A DNA stretch of 64,000 nucleotides, from the NCBI RefSeq assembly GCF_000308655.1, contig NZ_BAGC01000002.1, positions 62,001 through 126,000 of the forward strand, written 5' to 3'. Position numbers and translations under genes: made by a program. The DNA is from Nocardia niigatensis NBRC 100131. GTDB taxonomy: Bacteria > Actinomycetota > Actinomycetes > Mycobacteriales > Mycobacteriaceae. How positions within the stretch are numbered: the stretch's first letter is position 1; every line of letters starts with the position of its first letter. Positions 16,333 through 24,307 of this stretch are shown piece after piece. The notes under the pieces are model-generated. The model saw nothing but the letters and a program-made list of their open reading frames with translations. It ran no database searches and was not told where the DNA came from.

Positions 16333-16502
16333 CGGGTGTGGTCCTTCCCGGTGGGGATGGTGCCGAGCAGCTGACCGTGGCGGTCCCAGGCGAGGACTTC
16401 GACGGCCGGTATGCCGCAGCGTCGGCAGTGACCGCTGGGCAGGACGCTGCTCCACTGGTGGCCGAGGACCTCGCAGGTCGAGGTGATCAGTTCGGTGTTC
16501 AT
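16329..16502 (-). CDS. Small zinc-ribbon-like protein, AICE 2
   Basis: 57 residues with CEVLGHQW and HCRRCGI, which could form a small metal site. Both ends overlap neighbours by ATGA. Position between traB and rep corresponds to small genes of AICE 1, but sequence is not similar. Confidence 0.7.
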   Translation of the reverse strand: MNTELITSTCEVLGHQWSSVLPSGHCRRCGIPAVEVLAWDRHGQLLGTIPTGKDHTR

Positions 16503-16681
16503 CTCCAGGTCTCCTGCCCGGGAACGGCCAGTTCGGCGTAGACACGGACACCGCCGGAGCGATCGAGGTAGGTGCGCTCGTCCACGGTGACCCGGAAAGC
16601 GTGCGAGGCGATCAGGTCCGCCAACACGCGGGTGATATCGGCGCGGTTGCCCGACAGGCGGATGCGTACGGTGCCGCTCAT
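16499..16681 (-). CDS. Small hypothetical protein, AICE 2
   Basis: 60 residues starting MSGTVRIRLSGNRADITRVL, with alternating strands and a helix (a ferredoxin-like pattern is possible). Overlaps traB and the next gene by ATGA. Confidence 0.7.
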   Translation of the reverse strand: MSGTVRIRLSGNRADITRVLADLIASHAFRVTVDERTYLDRSGGVRVYAELAVPGQETWR

Positions 16682-18006
16682 GCCGCTGCTCCCGTTTCCT
16701 CGCCGAACTCCTCGTCACCGAGGTCGTCCGGGTCGAAGCCGCTGTAATCCTCTGTCGGCCCGGTGATTTCGGGTGCGGGGGAGTAGGCGTCGATGATGGC
16801 GTCCGCATCCTCGTCTCGGACGTAGAAGGCCCGGACGCGAACGAATTCGGTGGAGCCGTCCACGCCGACGTAGGCGACACCGGGTGTGGTGGTGGGGATC
16901 TCGTGGCAGTACGCGCCCCGCTTCTTCGCGCCACGGCCGTGGACCATGTCGTTCTGGCCCTCCTCGGTCATGTGCAGGCCGATGCGGGATGTGAAGTACT
17001 GACGGTTGGGCATGGTGTCCTTGGACGGGTCCTGCAAGGCGACGATCACCGTCCAGCCCACCGCGCGGCCCTGGGTCACCAGCAGGCCGATCGACCGCAT
17101 CCCCTTCTCCACCTGCTCGCGGGTCGCGAACGCCGACATCACCGCGTACTCGTCGATGATCACCACGTTGAACGGGTCGTCCACCGACGGAACGAACTTG
17201 CGGACCCCCGCCTCCTTGAGGCAGGCCGCGCGCTCCTGCATCGCCTTCACGGCCTCGTCGAGCATTTCGAGGATGCCCTCAGCGCTGTACTGGAAGCGCT
17301 TCCACATGCGGTTCTCCCCACGCCCGAACTCCATGCCGCCTTTGGGATCGGCGAGCCAGAGATCGACCAGGCCCGCTTTCACCGCGGGGCCCAAACCCGC
17401 GATGATCGACCACAGCACCGAGCCCTTGCCCGAGTCCGAGGCGCCGGCGACGAGGATCTGGCGGTAGAGGATCTTCAGCGTCCAGGGCTGTCCGTCCTCG
17501 CGGATGCCGATGGGAACCGCCTGCAAGTCCACGTCGTTGTGAGCCAACACCGGCAACGCTGCCGGGTCGGCGAGGGTGTCGTGCACCCTCACATGCAGGC
17601 GGATCCATGCCGGAGCAGGTGAGGTCACCGTCACCTGCTCCACCCCCAGATAAGTGGCCAACTGGGCGCGGGTGTGGTCGTTGGACCAGTCGTCGAAGGT
17701 CTGCCCACTCAACGCCCACAGATCGACGTCGATCCCGTGGCGGGCGTACTCCCAGCCCTGCACGCTCGGGAACCCGTGTTCGGGGTGGCCGAGCTTCAAC
17801 GTGGTCAGCATGGCGTCGGTCTGCTCGGGATCGGCGAACACCGCCACCGCCGGTCGCAACACCGCCGGCGCCTCCTCAGTGATCTCCTCGGCGGTGCGCA
17901 GGCGTTCGGGCTCCGGGCCGTGCCAGGGTCCGGGCAGGATGTAGGCGGCGAATCCCAGCCCGACCGAGGCAGGCAGGGCGAACTGGGCGATGGACAGCAG
18001 CGACAT
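16678..18006 (-). CDS. traB: FtsK/SpoIIIE-type DNA translocase TraB, AICE 2
   Basis: 442 residues. One membrane segment (about 6-25), Walker A GASDSGKGS (about 188-196), Walker B VVIIDEYAV (about 290), and ALQDPSKDTMPNRQYFTSRI. The last 30 residues nearly match AICE 1 (SPAPEITGPTEDYSGFDPDD). ATG 18006 with a GGGGG RBS is preferred over an in-frame TTG at 18018. Conjugative double-stranded DNA pump, as for AICE 1. Confidence 0.92.
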   Translation of the reverse strand: MSLLSIAQFALPASVGLGFAAYILPGPWHGPEPERLRTAEEITEEAPAVLRPAVAVFADPEQTDAMLTTLKLGHPEHGFPSVQGWEYARHGIDVDLWALSGQTFDDWSNDHTRAQLATYLGVEQVTVTSPAPAWIRLHVRVHDTLADPAALPVLAHNDVDLQAVPIGIREDGQPWTLKILYRQILVAGASDSGKGSVLWSIIAGLGPAVKAGLVDLWLADPKGGMEFGRGENRMWKRFQYSAEGILEMLDEAVKAMQERAACLKEAGVRKFVPSVDDPFNVVIIDEYAVMSAFATREQVEKGMRSIGLLVTQGRAVGWTVIVALQDPSKDTMPNRQYFTSRIGLHMTEEGQNDMVHGRGAKKRGAYCHEIPTTTPGVAYVGVDGSTEFVRVRAFYVRDEDADAIIDAYSPAPEITGPTEDYSGFDPDDLGDEEFGEETGAAA

Positions 18007-18054
18007 AGCGACCCCCAAGGGACGAAGACGGGAAAAGTAGAGCGGTAGAAGCGA

Positions 18055-18687
18055 TTACGGACGCGATGCCGGGATGATCGGGCGAGCCACAGGCATCACC
18101 ATCGGGATCGGGCGCGCGGGAATCGGGCGGGGTGGGGCAACCGCGACCGACACGGCCACCATCGGCGGGTCAGGAATCGGGTCGAGTTGACGAGGCTCAG
18201 CCACCACCGAGACCGGATCGGCGACGGGTACCCGCACCGCAACGGACTCGGCTCCAGGCTCAGCCACGTCCACCGGGATCGGTTGTGCCGCACGCAGAAC
18301 CAGGATCAGGCCATGGATATCGACCAGCAGCGCCACCGGGGCGACCGCAGCCACCACCGCGCAGCCCCACCACGGCAGACGATCGGCACCGATGACCGCG
18401 TGCACGGTGTTGCCGAGGATCGAGACCGCGGTGCCGACCCCGAGCACCCAGGAGAACCAGCGCCGCACACCCGGCTCGGTGGTGACCAGGGCCAGCACCG
18501 CAGCGACCCCGGTCGTGGCGTCGATGACCAGCGGGAACAACCACGCATCCCCGGCCGGGATACCGGCATGGGTCGCGAGTTCCCGCAGGCTGACGAACGA
18601 GAGCCAGAACGCGGCGATCCCGACCGCGAGGATGGTGGCCACGGCCAGCCCGCGAACCACGAACATGACCGTGACCTTGGTGTTCAT
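18055..18687 (-). CDS. spdB: DUF2637 membrane protein, SpdB-like, AICE 2
   Basis: 210 residues: four membrane segments with the DUF2637 signature (GIAAFWLSFVSLRELATHAG, GDAWLFPLVIDATTG) and a Pro/Val-rich tail. Clearly similar to the AICE 1 protein in its membrane half. A 48-base gap separates it from traB, unlike the overlap in AICE 1. Confidence 0.85.
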   Translation of the reverse strand: MNTKVTVMFVVRGLAVATILAVGIAAFWLSFVSLRELATHAGIPAGDAWLFPLVIDATTGVAAVLALVTTEPGVRRWFSWVLGVGTAVSILGNTVHAVIGADRLPWWGCAVVAAVAPVALLVDIHGLILVLRAAQPIPVDVAEPGAESVAVRVPVADPVSVVAEPRQLDPIPDPPMVAVSVAVAPPRPIPARPIPMVMPVARPIIPASRP

Positions 18688-18693
18688 GACCGC

Positions 18694-19074
18694 TCACCGG
18701 CCCTCGTAGAACGGGCCGACGATAGCGTCCGGATCATCCCCGACGTACTCGTGGCGATCCATCGCCGCGACCAGCCGAGTCAGCAGCAGCGCTATCCCGT
18801 CACGACCGAGCGAAATACCCAGTGCCAGCACCTGACACGGCGAGGACCCCGACTCGAAACGGTCGTGCACCATCAACTCGCGCTCGACGTCCTCGATCAG
18901 CTCGACAGCATCGTCGAGACCGAACTCGACGCCGAAGTCCTGAAAAGCGTCATCGATGAGAACCGCGAACCGGACCACGATCCGCGGGCCCTTCCCGTCC
19001 ACACCATCGGGCCAATACTCGACCGGGACAGGCGCCAGCACAGCCTGTGCATCAATGTCGTACTCGAATTCCAT
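18694..19074 (-). CDS. Hypothetical protein, AICE 2
   Basis: 126 residues, acidic (MEFEYDIDAQAVLAPVPVEY, DDAVELIEDVERELMVHDRF). No membrane segment and no recognised family. In the operon 6 bases before spdB, with no clear counterpart in AICE 1. Confidence 0.7.
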   Translation of the reverse strand: MEFEYDIDAQAVLAPVPVEYWPDGVDGKGPRIVVRFAVLIDDAFQDFGVEFGLDDAVELIEDVERELMVHDRFESGSSPCQVLALGISLGRDGIALLLTRLVAAMDRHEYVGDDPDAIVGPFYEGR

Positions 19075-19080
19075 TGCTGC

Positions 19081-19386
19081 TCACCACCGCTCGAATTCGC
19101 AGAACGGCGGGCACAAGGTCGCCGGGTCCGGTGTCGGCATCGGGGTGTCCGAGGTCTGGGCCGGTTCGTCGCAGAACATCACGCACGGCTTGCCGGTCGG
19201 GTCCGACACCAGCACCGCGGTCGGGGCAGGCCCGTCCGGGTCGGAGTGATGCCCGAAGACCAGCAGCACCACCGCAGCCGGGGCAATCATGACCGGAGCC
19301 ACCAGCGCCACAGCGATCCCGAACGCTCCACGGGCGAACGTGGCCGGCGGGGCAGGACGCGGTGCGATGTTGTTGTTCGCCACCAT
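19081..19386 (-). CDS. Membrane-anchored small protein, AICE 2
   Basis: 101 residues: an N-terminal Pro-rich stretch, one strong membrane segment (IAVALVAPVMIAPAAVVLLV), then a Pro/Thr-rich outer tail with CVMFC and LCPPFCEFE. Likely the positional counterpart of the 59-residue protein in AICE 1. Start overlaps the preceding stop (TGATG). Confidence 0.7.
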   Translation of the reverse strand: MVANNNIAPRPAPPATFARGAFGIAVALVAPVMIAPAAVVLLVFGHHSDPDGPAPTAVLVSDPTGKPCVMFCDEPAQTSDTPMPTPDPATLCPPFCEFERW

Positions 19387-19904
19387 CACTGCTCACCTCC
19401 CACCAGCATCGTCCACTCATCGGCCATGCGCTCCTCGTCGCTGAGCCGCTCGCAGCCACACGGCTCATAGGTGATGTCGCGGAACGGAATCGGCTCCAAC
19501 GCAGCACCCTGGGCAATGCGTCCCTCGTAGACGGCCGCAGCGAGCATCGCCGACAGCTCCTGAGCCATGTTCATGCTCATCAGCAGCGTCGGCATGACCC
19601 CGTCGCAGTGATGGCCACCGAAGACCATCACCACCTCGGCGCAGTTCGCACGCGAGGTGCAGCGGAACCGGACAGCCGGAGAGCCCCACGCCTGCAAGTG
19701 CTTCGGATCGTTCACGCCATGGCGGCAGTCCGCGAGACTGTCCACGAAATCCAGGACCAGGGAGTCATCGCGAGGAACCCAGTAGCCCTCACGCTTGACC
19801 ATCGAATCCACCGTCGGGAACAGGGCATCGGAGTTGCCTTCGTGGCGGACGTACCCGTCACCGACCAGCTTGGTATAGCGCGCGATCGCCTTCCACCACC
19901 GCAT
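19386..19904 (-). CDS. Hypothetical protein, AICE 2
   Basis: 172 residues from MRWWKAIARYTKLVGDGYVR. It contains several Cys residues (DCRHG, RCTSRANC, PCGCERL) and a helix-rich middle (LLMSMNMAQELSAMLAAAVY). ATG 19904 makes a TGATG overlap with the WhiB-like gene; the open frame upstream is a shadow. No family recognised. Confidence 0.7.
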   Translation of the reverse strand: MRWWKAIARYTKLVGDGYVRHEGNSDALFPTVDSMVKREGYWVPRDDSLVLDFVDSLADCRHGVNDPKHLQAWGSPAVRFRCTSRANCAEVVMVFGGHHCDGVMPTLLMSMNMAQELSAMLAAAVYEGRIAQGAALEPIPFRDITYEPCGCERLSDEERMADEWTMLVGGEQ

Positions 19905-20239
19905 CACGCCGCCTCCTGCCCGTGCTGTGCCTCCTGGTAGATCGAGGACCGTCCGGTCGCGGCCACAAACTCCAACCGCTTCCACGCCGTGCGCTTCGTC
20001 GGCAGATTCGCACCCTGCGAGGGCAGCCACACCGAGGCCACCACACCATCGGTCATGCCCTGACGCAGAGCCCACGCCGCACAACCGGCCAGCACCGGGC
20101 AGTGCTCACACACCCGCTGCGCCGCCAGCGCCTGATCACGCGATCCAGGGAAGAACAGCTCCGTCTCCACCCCGGCGCACGCACGATCCGGCGACAGACG
20201 AGGGTCAGAGAGGCTGTGGTTCAAAGACTTTCGCGTCAT
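19904..20239 (-). CDS. WhiB-like regulator, AICE 2
   Basis: 111 residues. A WhiB-type iron-sulfur pattern: first Cys in RACAGVETELFFPG, then RVCEHCPVLAGCAAWAL (C-x2-C-x5-C), and a GVVASVW turn where WhiB proteins have G-[VI]-W-G-G. The basic C-terminus (LPTKRTAWKRLEF) could touch DNA. WhiB-like proteins are actinobacterial and often phage- or plasmid-borne. The variant turn and short spacing make it divergent. Confidence 0.75.
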   Translation of the reverse strand: MTRKSLNHSLSDPRLSPDRACAGVETELFFPGSRDQALAAQRVCEHCPVLAGCAAWALRQGMTDGVVASVWLPSQGANLPTKRTAWKRLEFVAATGRSSIYQEAQHGQEAA

Positions 20240-20421
20240 CACTGCTCCCCCTCCAGCGCGTCGAACAGGTCCATCTGGCCCTCGCAGGCCCAGGTGGACG
20301 GGACGTTCCAGCCGATCTTCTTGTCCCCGCGGCCACGCTTGGGCTTCACACCCTGGTCGGCGGCCACGTTCTCCGCCTTGCGGGTCTTGCGTGCACGCAC
20401 ACGCTGCTCCGAGGTGCTCAT
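20239..20421 (-). CDS. Small conserved AICE protein with W-x-C-E-x-Q-x-x-L-F tail
   Basis: 60 residues, basic (RVRARKTRKAENVAADQGVK), ending VPSTWACEGQMDLFDALEG, the counterpart of 5807-5986 in AICE 1. In AICE 1 it lies between traB and rep; here it lies near pra, so it has moved within the operon but been kept. Overlaps both neighbours. Confidence 0.75.
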   Translation of the reverse strand: MSTSEQRVRARKTRKAENVAADQGVKPKRGRGDKKIGWNVPSTWACEGQMDLFDALEGEQ

Positions 20422-20708
20422 CACGCCACCGTCTTCCCGCGCAGCTCGGACACAGCGTCCGAGGAGACGAAATCGGTTGCGCTCAGCCACAATCCGGTGC
20501 CGGAATTCGCGGCCTGAGCCAGAGCGCCATCCTTCAGCGCCTCACGCAGCTTCGTGAACAACTCCTCGGCGAACGGCAGCGACATGTACAGCTCACCGGA
20601 ACCGAGATGAACGACGACCTTGTCGATGGAATCGGTGTAATGGACGAGGAACTCGTCATCGCGGTAGGTGTTCGTGGACGACACGTTCATGAAGGCATCG
20701 ATGCTCAT
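20421..20708 (-). CDS. Hypothetical protein next to pra, AICE 2
   Basis: 95 residues: beta-rich N-terminus (FLVHYTDSIDKVVVHLGSGE, LYMSLPF), then a helix (AEELFTKLREALKDG). Same place and similar size as 8303-8560 in AICE 1. ATG 20708 overlaps the pra stop. Confidence 0.7.
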   Translation of the reverse strand: MSIDAFMNVSSTNTYRDDEFLVHYTDSIDKVVVHLGSGELYMSLPFAEELFTKLREALKDGALAQAANSGTGLWLSATDFVSSDAVSELRGKTVA

Positions 20709-21187
20709 CACGCGACCGCCTTGTCGCCACGGGTCGGACGCGAGGCCGGAACGTCGGCCGGCGGCATCTTCGACCCCGAGTTGTCGCCCTTGATGCCGGT
20801 CGCGCGGTAGATGTAGCCGAGGTACTTGAACTCGCCCTGACCCATCACCCGCGGTTCGCAGGTCAAGCCCTCCAGCTCAATGAAGCGGATCCCCGTGTTC
20901 GGCGCGATCTCCTCCGTCGAGGGAACCGGCTGCACCGGAGCCCGGAAGATGACCTCGAAGCTCGCGCGCTTGCCCTTCTCCTCACTCGGGTCCGACACCG
21001 TGACCTTCCACAGCGGCAGCATCGTGCCTTTACCCGTCTTCGGGTCGTAGTCGATCGCCTGCTCCGGCACCGCGTTTCGGTCCGGGTTGTACTTGATCAC
21101 CTGCGTGATCTGACTCAGCATCAGCAGCTGATTCGGGAACACATCGTTGTGCAGTGCAGGGAACTCATGGCCCTTCTGAACGCCCAC
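20708..21187 (-). CDS. pra: Pra-like activator, AICE 2
   Basis: 159 residues: VQKGHEFPALHNDVFPNQLL, LWKVTVSDP, VQPVPS, YRATGI and PPADVPASRPTRG, matching the AICE 1 protein in order. GTG 21187 has the RBS AAGGAG 6 bases upstream. First gene of the leftward operon, directly next to palindromic operators; expected to activate rep-xis-int when derepressed. Confidence 0.82.
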   Translation of the reverse strand: MGVQKGHEFPALHNDVFPNQLLMLSQITQVIKYNPDRNAVPEQAIDYDPKTGKGTMLPLWKVTVSDPSEEKGKRASFEVIFRAPVQPVPSTEEIAPNTGIRFIELEGLTCEPRVMGQGEFKYLGYIYRATGIKGDNSGSKMPPADVPASRPTRGDKAVA

Positions 21188-21243
21188 GTCAATCTCCTTG
21201 TGTCCAAAGGCATCCCGCTGGATCGGAAGCCGATGGATCTAGC

Positions 21244-21346
21244 GTATACGCAACTGCGTATACTCACAATGCTTTGCGTATACACAGAAGGAGTTGATGT
21301 GTCATGTTCACAAACGAGGTAGATGGGTATACGCAGTTGCGTATAC
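21244..21346. promoter_or_regulatory. Operator array between pra and gntR, AICE 2
   Basis: Two full palindromes, GTATACGCAACTGCGTATAC at 21244-21263 and GTATACGCAGTTGCGTATAC at 21327-21346, and a half site TGCGTATAC at 21275-21283. The right-hand copy contains TATACT 5 bases before ATG 21352, a -10-like hexamer for a leaderless transcript, so binding would block the repressor's own promoter. Confidence 0.82.
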
Positions 21347-22074
21347 TGACGATGATTGTCAATAAGGATGAACCGACGCCGAAGGGGCTGAGTCTCGTGG
21401 GAGAACCCGCCTACGTCTCGATTGCTGGCGAGTACGCACGCCGAATCCGTTCCGGAGCCCTGCCGCCGGGTACCCAGCTTCCGAGCCTCGCTGAAATGGC
21501 AGCCAGCGGTGGAGTTTCGGACATCGTCATCCGTCGCGCGATCAAGCTCCTGCTGAGCCAGGGGCTTGTTCGAAGCATCGAACGCCGGGGAACCTTCGTG
21601 GCCGATCGCCCGAACCTCGTGCGAGTGTCGCCGGAGCGGCAGATGGAGAGCCCGGAAACAACTTTCGGTCATGAGTCGGAGCACGAGGTATCGATCGAGC
21701 GCGATACAAAACGGGTTCCCGCCTCAGCGGAGCTCGCAGAGGCGTTGGGGCTCACCGAAGGGGTTGAGATCACGCGGGTGATCACTCGGGCCAGTGAAAA
21801 CGGAAAGCCAATCTCGGTCTCGGATTCCTTCCAGCCCGTCGGGGTCCACGACACGACAGGTGCGGAGTTCTTGGAGGAGACGATCGCCGATCGACTGCCG
21901 GCACCGTCCCATGCCGAATGGCTCGGAACACCGCCGGGTGAACTGGTGAAGACCGTCCATCAGCGATTCATCGGCCCGGATGGCCGAGTTCTGATGATCT
22001 CGGACGTGTCGTACCCGCTGGATCGGTACGACGCCTTTGTATTCCGGATGGCACTAGGCGGCGACGAATCCTGA
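21304..22074 (+). CDS. GntR/UTRA-family repressor, KorSA-like, AICE 2
   Basis: 256 residues from ATG 21304 (RBS AAGGAG 10 bases upstream) or 240 from ATG 21352 (leaderless, just after a palindrome). Winged helix: YVSIAGEYARRIRSGALPPG, QLPSLAEMAASGGVSDIVIR, QGLVRSIERRGTFVADRPN. UTRA domain from about 120 (VEITRVITRASENGKPISVS). KorSA-type control of pra and itself is inferred from layout and operators. It recognises a different operator from the AICE 1 repressor, so the two elements should not cross-repress. Confidence 0.87.
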   Translation: MFTNEVDGYTQLRILTMIVNKDEPTPKGLSLVGEPAYVSIAGEYARRIRSGALPPGTQLPSLAEMAASGGVSDIVIRRAIKLLLSQGLVRSIERRGTFVADRPNLVRVSPERQMESPETTFGHESEHEVSIERDTKRVPASAELAEALGLTEGVEITRVITRASENGKPISVSDSFQPVGVHDTTGAEFLEETIADRLPAPSHAEWLGTPPGELVKTVHQRFIGPDGRVLMISDVSYPLDRYDAFVFRMALGGDES

Positions 22075-22080
22075 GCTGAC

Positions 22081-22917
22081 CTACCTGCGAACCCAGCCCT
22101 GAGCCACATCCGCAAGGTTCCACCACGAAACGTACTGGGAGTCAGTCGATTTGAGCTCCCAGTCCGTCGCGAGAGCCTCGAAGAAGGCATCATCACCTGT
22201 CTTGCCGCCCTTGGGCTCCCCGACAAAGACCAATCGGCTGCCCCCATTCTGGGCGAACCGCATGAGCGCTTCCGACGCCATTGAGTTTCCCCATCCGGGC
22301 GGCCAGCAGAGCAGCAAGGCGAAATCATCGCGGCCCGCTGTTCGCGCCTCGTACTGATCGAGATCTCCCACCTCATGCCACACGTCTCGCTGACCGGCAG
22401 CGCCTGGAAACGAGACGTTCTCGGTGTTGTCCGGCGGTTCCGAGTCATACGCATCGATCTTCATGCCAGCGCGAGCGATCTGCGCGGCCCAATAGCCACG
22501 CCCCGCCCCGAGCTCTACGAGCGGCAGCCCTTCAAGGAATCCGCGGACCCAACTGATCGTCTGCGGCGACGGTATCGCGTAGGCGTATGCGGCTTGAAGA
22601 ATCGTCTGCGCATAGGCGAGTCGAGCGCTGCCGGAGACCTTGCCGCCGTTCACGACCCTGTGACCCTCATGCGTTTCAACAGCGGGTCCGACGATGTCCC
22701 AGTACGGGTTTCCGTCTGTCGTCTGCCCGCCAGTCATGTAGTGCACGAGACGAAGGTCGAACGATGCATCTCGAAGCTGGTCGTCTGTGCCTGGCAGCAT
22801 TGGAGCTGTTTCGAGGTAGTCCGCGACCTTCGGGAACTCGGTCCGCAGGCGCCGCTCGTCACCGAGTAGCGCGGCGAGTTCCTCGCGCCGTTCCGGGGTC
22901 AGCGTGAGATCAGACAT
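22081..22917 (-). CDS. SAM-dependent methyltransferase-like protein, cargo of AICE 2
   Basis: 278 residues. A class I methyltransferase motif I is visible as LPLVELGAGRGYWAAQIAR, with the acidic strand end KIDAYDSEPP, and motif IV-like FALLLCWPPGWG. The roughly 110 residues before it are helical with no known domain. It is convergent with gntR and takes the place of the glycosyltransferase of AICE 1. Substrate unknown; modification of a nucleotide or metabolite is possible. Confidence 0.75.
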   Translation of the reverse strand: MSDLTLTPERREELAALLGDERRLRTEFPKVADYLETAPMLPGTDDQLRDASFDLRLVHYMTGGQTTDGNPYWDIVGPAVETHEGHRVVNGGKVSGSARLAYAQTILQAAYAYAIPSPQTISWVRGFLEGLPLVELGAGRGYWAAQIARAGMKIDAYDSEPPDNTENVSFPGAAGQRDVWHEVGDLDQYEARTAGRDDFALLLCWPPGWGNSMASEALMRFAQNGGSRLVFVGEPKGGKTGDDAFFEALATDWELKSTDSQYVSWWNLADVAQGWVRR

Positions 22918-22968
22918 AGCACCGATTCTGCCCTCCGCGCACCGCAATCCGAGTCCAGTTCGCATCTC

Positions 22969-22984
22969 GTTGCCGAATTTGCCT
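22969..22984. repeat. Short motif shared by both AICEs, copy 2
   Basis: GTTGCCGAATTTGCCT, 15 of 16 bases as at 12614-12629. Here it is 1.1 kb from the conserved block rather than 60 bases. Confidence 0.6.
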
Positions 22985-22999
22985 CTATGGTCTCAAGGG

Positions 23000-23085
23000 C
23001 GACGCACGCGGGCGACGGCGCTGCGCGCCGCCGCCACGCGGCGACGCACAACGCTGGCTGATGGTGCGTCGCCCGCGGTGCGTCG
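23000..23085. repeat. GC-rich interrupted inverted repeat, AICE 2
   Basis: CGACGCACGCGGGCGACG (23000-23017) faces CGTCGCCCGCGGTGCGTCG (23067-23085), a match with one bulged base. A further direct copy GCGACGCAC lies between at 23041-23049. Non-coding; candidate origin or protein-binding site. The rest of 22918-23347 shows no convincing gene. Confidence 0.5.
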
Positions 23086-23404
23086 GGCGCGTCGGCGGCA
23101 CGCAGCGCCGAAGCCCGTAAGGCAGCGCCCCGAAACCCATTGGGCTGCTTCAGGCAACGGACAGGATCGAAAAGCGGGGCGAGCTGGGAGCCGAGTCCGG
23201 TCGGATGTCCCTCAGCCGGAACCGAATCGGCCGGCGCCCCGACCGAGGAGCCCGAATCGCTGACATCGGCCGCAGTCACCGCCAAACGAGCTGCCGCACG
23301 GCTTCGCCGCTTGCCACGAAGACCCTGCTACCGGAGTTCACGAGCCTGGGAGCCGACGTCGTTGTCGGCTCGCTACCGAGCGCGGTCCCGGTGTCCCGAG
23401 TGGG

Positions 23405-23625
23405 TCAGTAGACGTACCAGGCGTGGCAGATGTGGTCGGTGCACCAGTCGCACTCGCCGATCAGGTACCAGGCGGTCGCAGCCGGGGCCGGTAGTTGGGG
23501 CACCCGAGTCCAGGACCAGGGGCGGCGGGGACCGCCGGCGCGAATCGGTACCGCCTGCCAGGGACCAGTTCCCAGCGGCCGTTGCGTCCGATGTCGGCCA
23601 GCTCGCCGAGGGCGGATCACCACCG
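23405..23625 (-). pseudogene. Decayed inverted copy of the Cys-rich gene
   Basis: In one frame it reads GRWELVPG, in another RRPWSWT and YLIGECDWCTDHICHAWYVY, against ARWELVPD, RRPWSWT and CLIGECDWCADHICHACGWY in the intact copy. A frame change and loss of several Cys residues mark it as a pseudogene. Confidence 0.65.
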
Positions 23626-23783
23626 GAATCCTTTCCCGCGGCGAGGAATCAGCCAGAGGCATATCAGGAGCCCTCCCCGGCGTCCAGGCCAAGCCCTTCG
23701 GGTCACGATGTGAGCCTGGACGCCGGGGAGGGCTCCTGATCTGGGCAAGCCCAGATTCCGCACCGCAGGAAAGGACTCCTCCC

Positions 23784-24029
23784 ATGGTCAACATCGCCCT
23801 CAGCGAGCTGCCCGACATCTCCCACCGCAACGCCCGCTGGGAACTGGTCCCCGACCCCAGCTTCGGTGGTACCTGGGCCCGCGCCGTCATTCCCCGCCGC
23901 CCCTGGTCCTGGACCCCCGAGGACTGCCCCGTCTGCAACGGCCCCGGCTGCGACAACTGGTGCCTGATCGGCGAGTGCGACTGGTGCGCCGACCACATCT
24001 GCCACGCCTGCGGCTGGTACGTTCCCTGA
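23784..24029 (+). CDS. Small Cys-rich (zinc-binding-like) protein
   Basis: 81 residues: ARWELVPDPSFGGTWARAVI, RRPWSWT, then a dense Cys/His C-terminus (CPVCNGPGCDNWCLIGEC, CADHICHACGWYVP). Nine Cys and one His in 40 residues suggest one or two structural metal sites. RBS AAAGGA lies 10 bases before ATG 23784. It lies in the right arm of an inverted duplication. No family recognised. Confidence 0.6.
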   Translation: MVNIALSELPDISHRNARWELVPDPSFGGTWARAVIPRRPWSWTPEDCPVCNGPGCDNWCLIGECDWCADHICHACGWYVP

Positions 24030-24118
24030 CCCTCCCGACAGGGGCACCGGGCAACGGCGCTCGGTAGTGAGCCGACAACGACGTCGGCTCCCAGCCCCTT
24101 TCGGCTCCTGGTGGGTCT

Positions 24119-24274
24119 CCCCGCCTCCTCATCGGCCCAATTGTCTCGCTCCAGGAAGCCGCATCAAGGGCGCTTCGCGTCGGCTACGCCGATGGGCATC
24201 CGCCCACCCTTGACCCGACTCCCTTCCACAGAGAGCGGCCAGTATAAGGAAGCAGGGACAAGAAAAGTCCCCGG
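24119..24274. other. Conserved non-coding block of the AICEs, copy 2
   Basis: Aligns with 12688-12843. Same nested dyad: TCAAGGGCG, inner TCGGC-TAC-GCCGA, then CGCCCACCCTTGA, and GCGGCCAGTAT with AAGGAAGCAGGG after it. Lies outside the inverted duplication and before the right-arm genes. Confidence 0.7.
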
Positions 24275-24307
24275 CGCACCTCGCGTCAGGGACTTTGAGC
24301 GCTGGAC

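Larger units (their letters stand above)
23348..24092. repeat. Large inverted duplication around a Cys-rich gene
   Basis: Outer ends: 36 bases at 23348-23383 match the reverse complement of 24057-24092 with one mismatch. Centre: 27 bases at 23663-23689 match 23714-23740 perfectly in inverted orientation with a 24-base spacer. Between these, both arms carry recognisable copies of the same small gene, intact on the right and decayed on the left. Arms are about 342 and 379 bases. Confidence 0.85.

Noticed and set aside
23140..23739. Rightward open frame of 199 codons through the left arm of the inverted duplication
   Set aside because: Arg/Ser/Pro-rich with no family pattern; the arm makes better sense as a decayed inverted copy of the Cys-rich gene.
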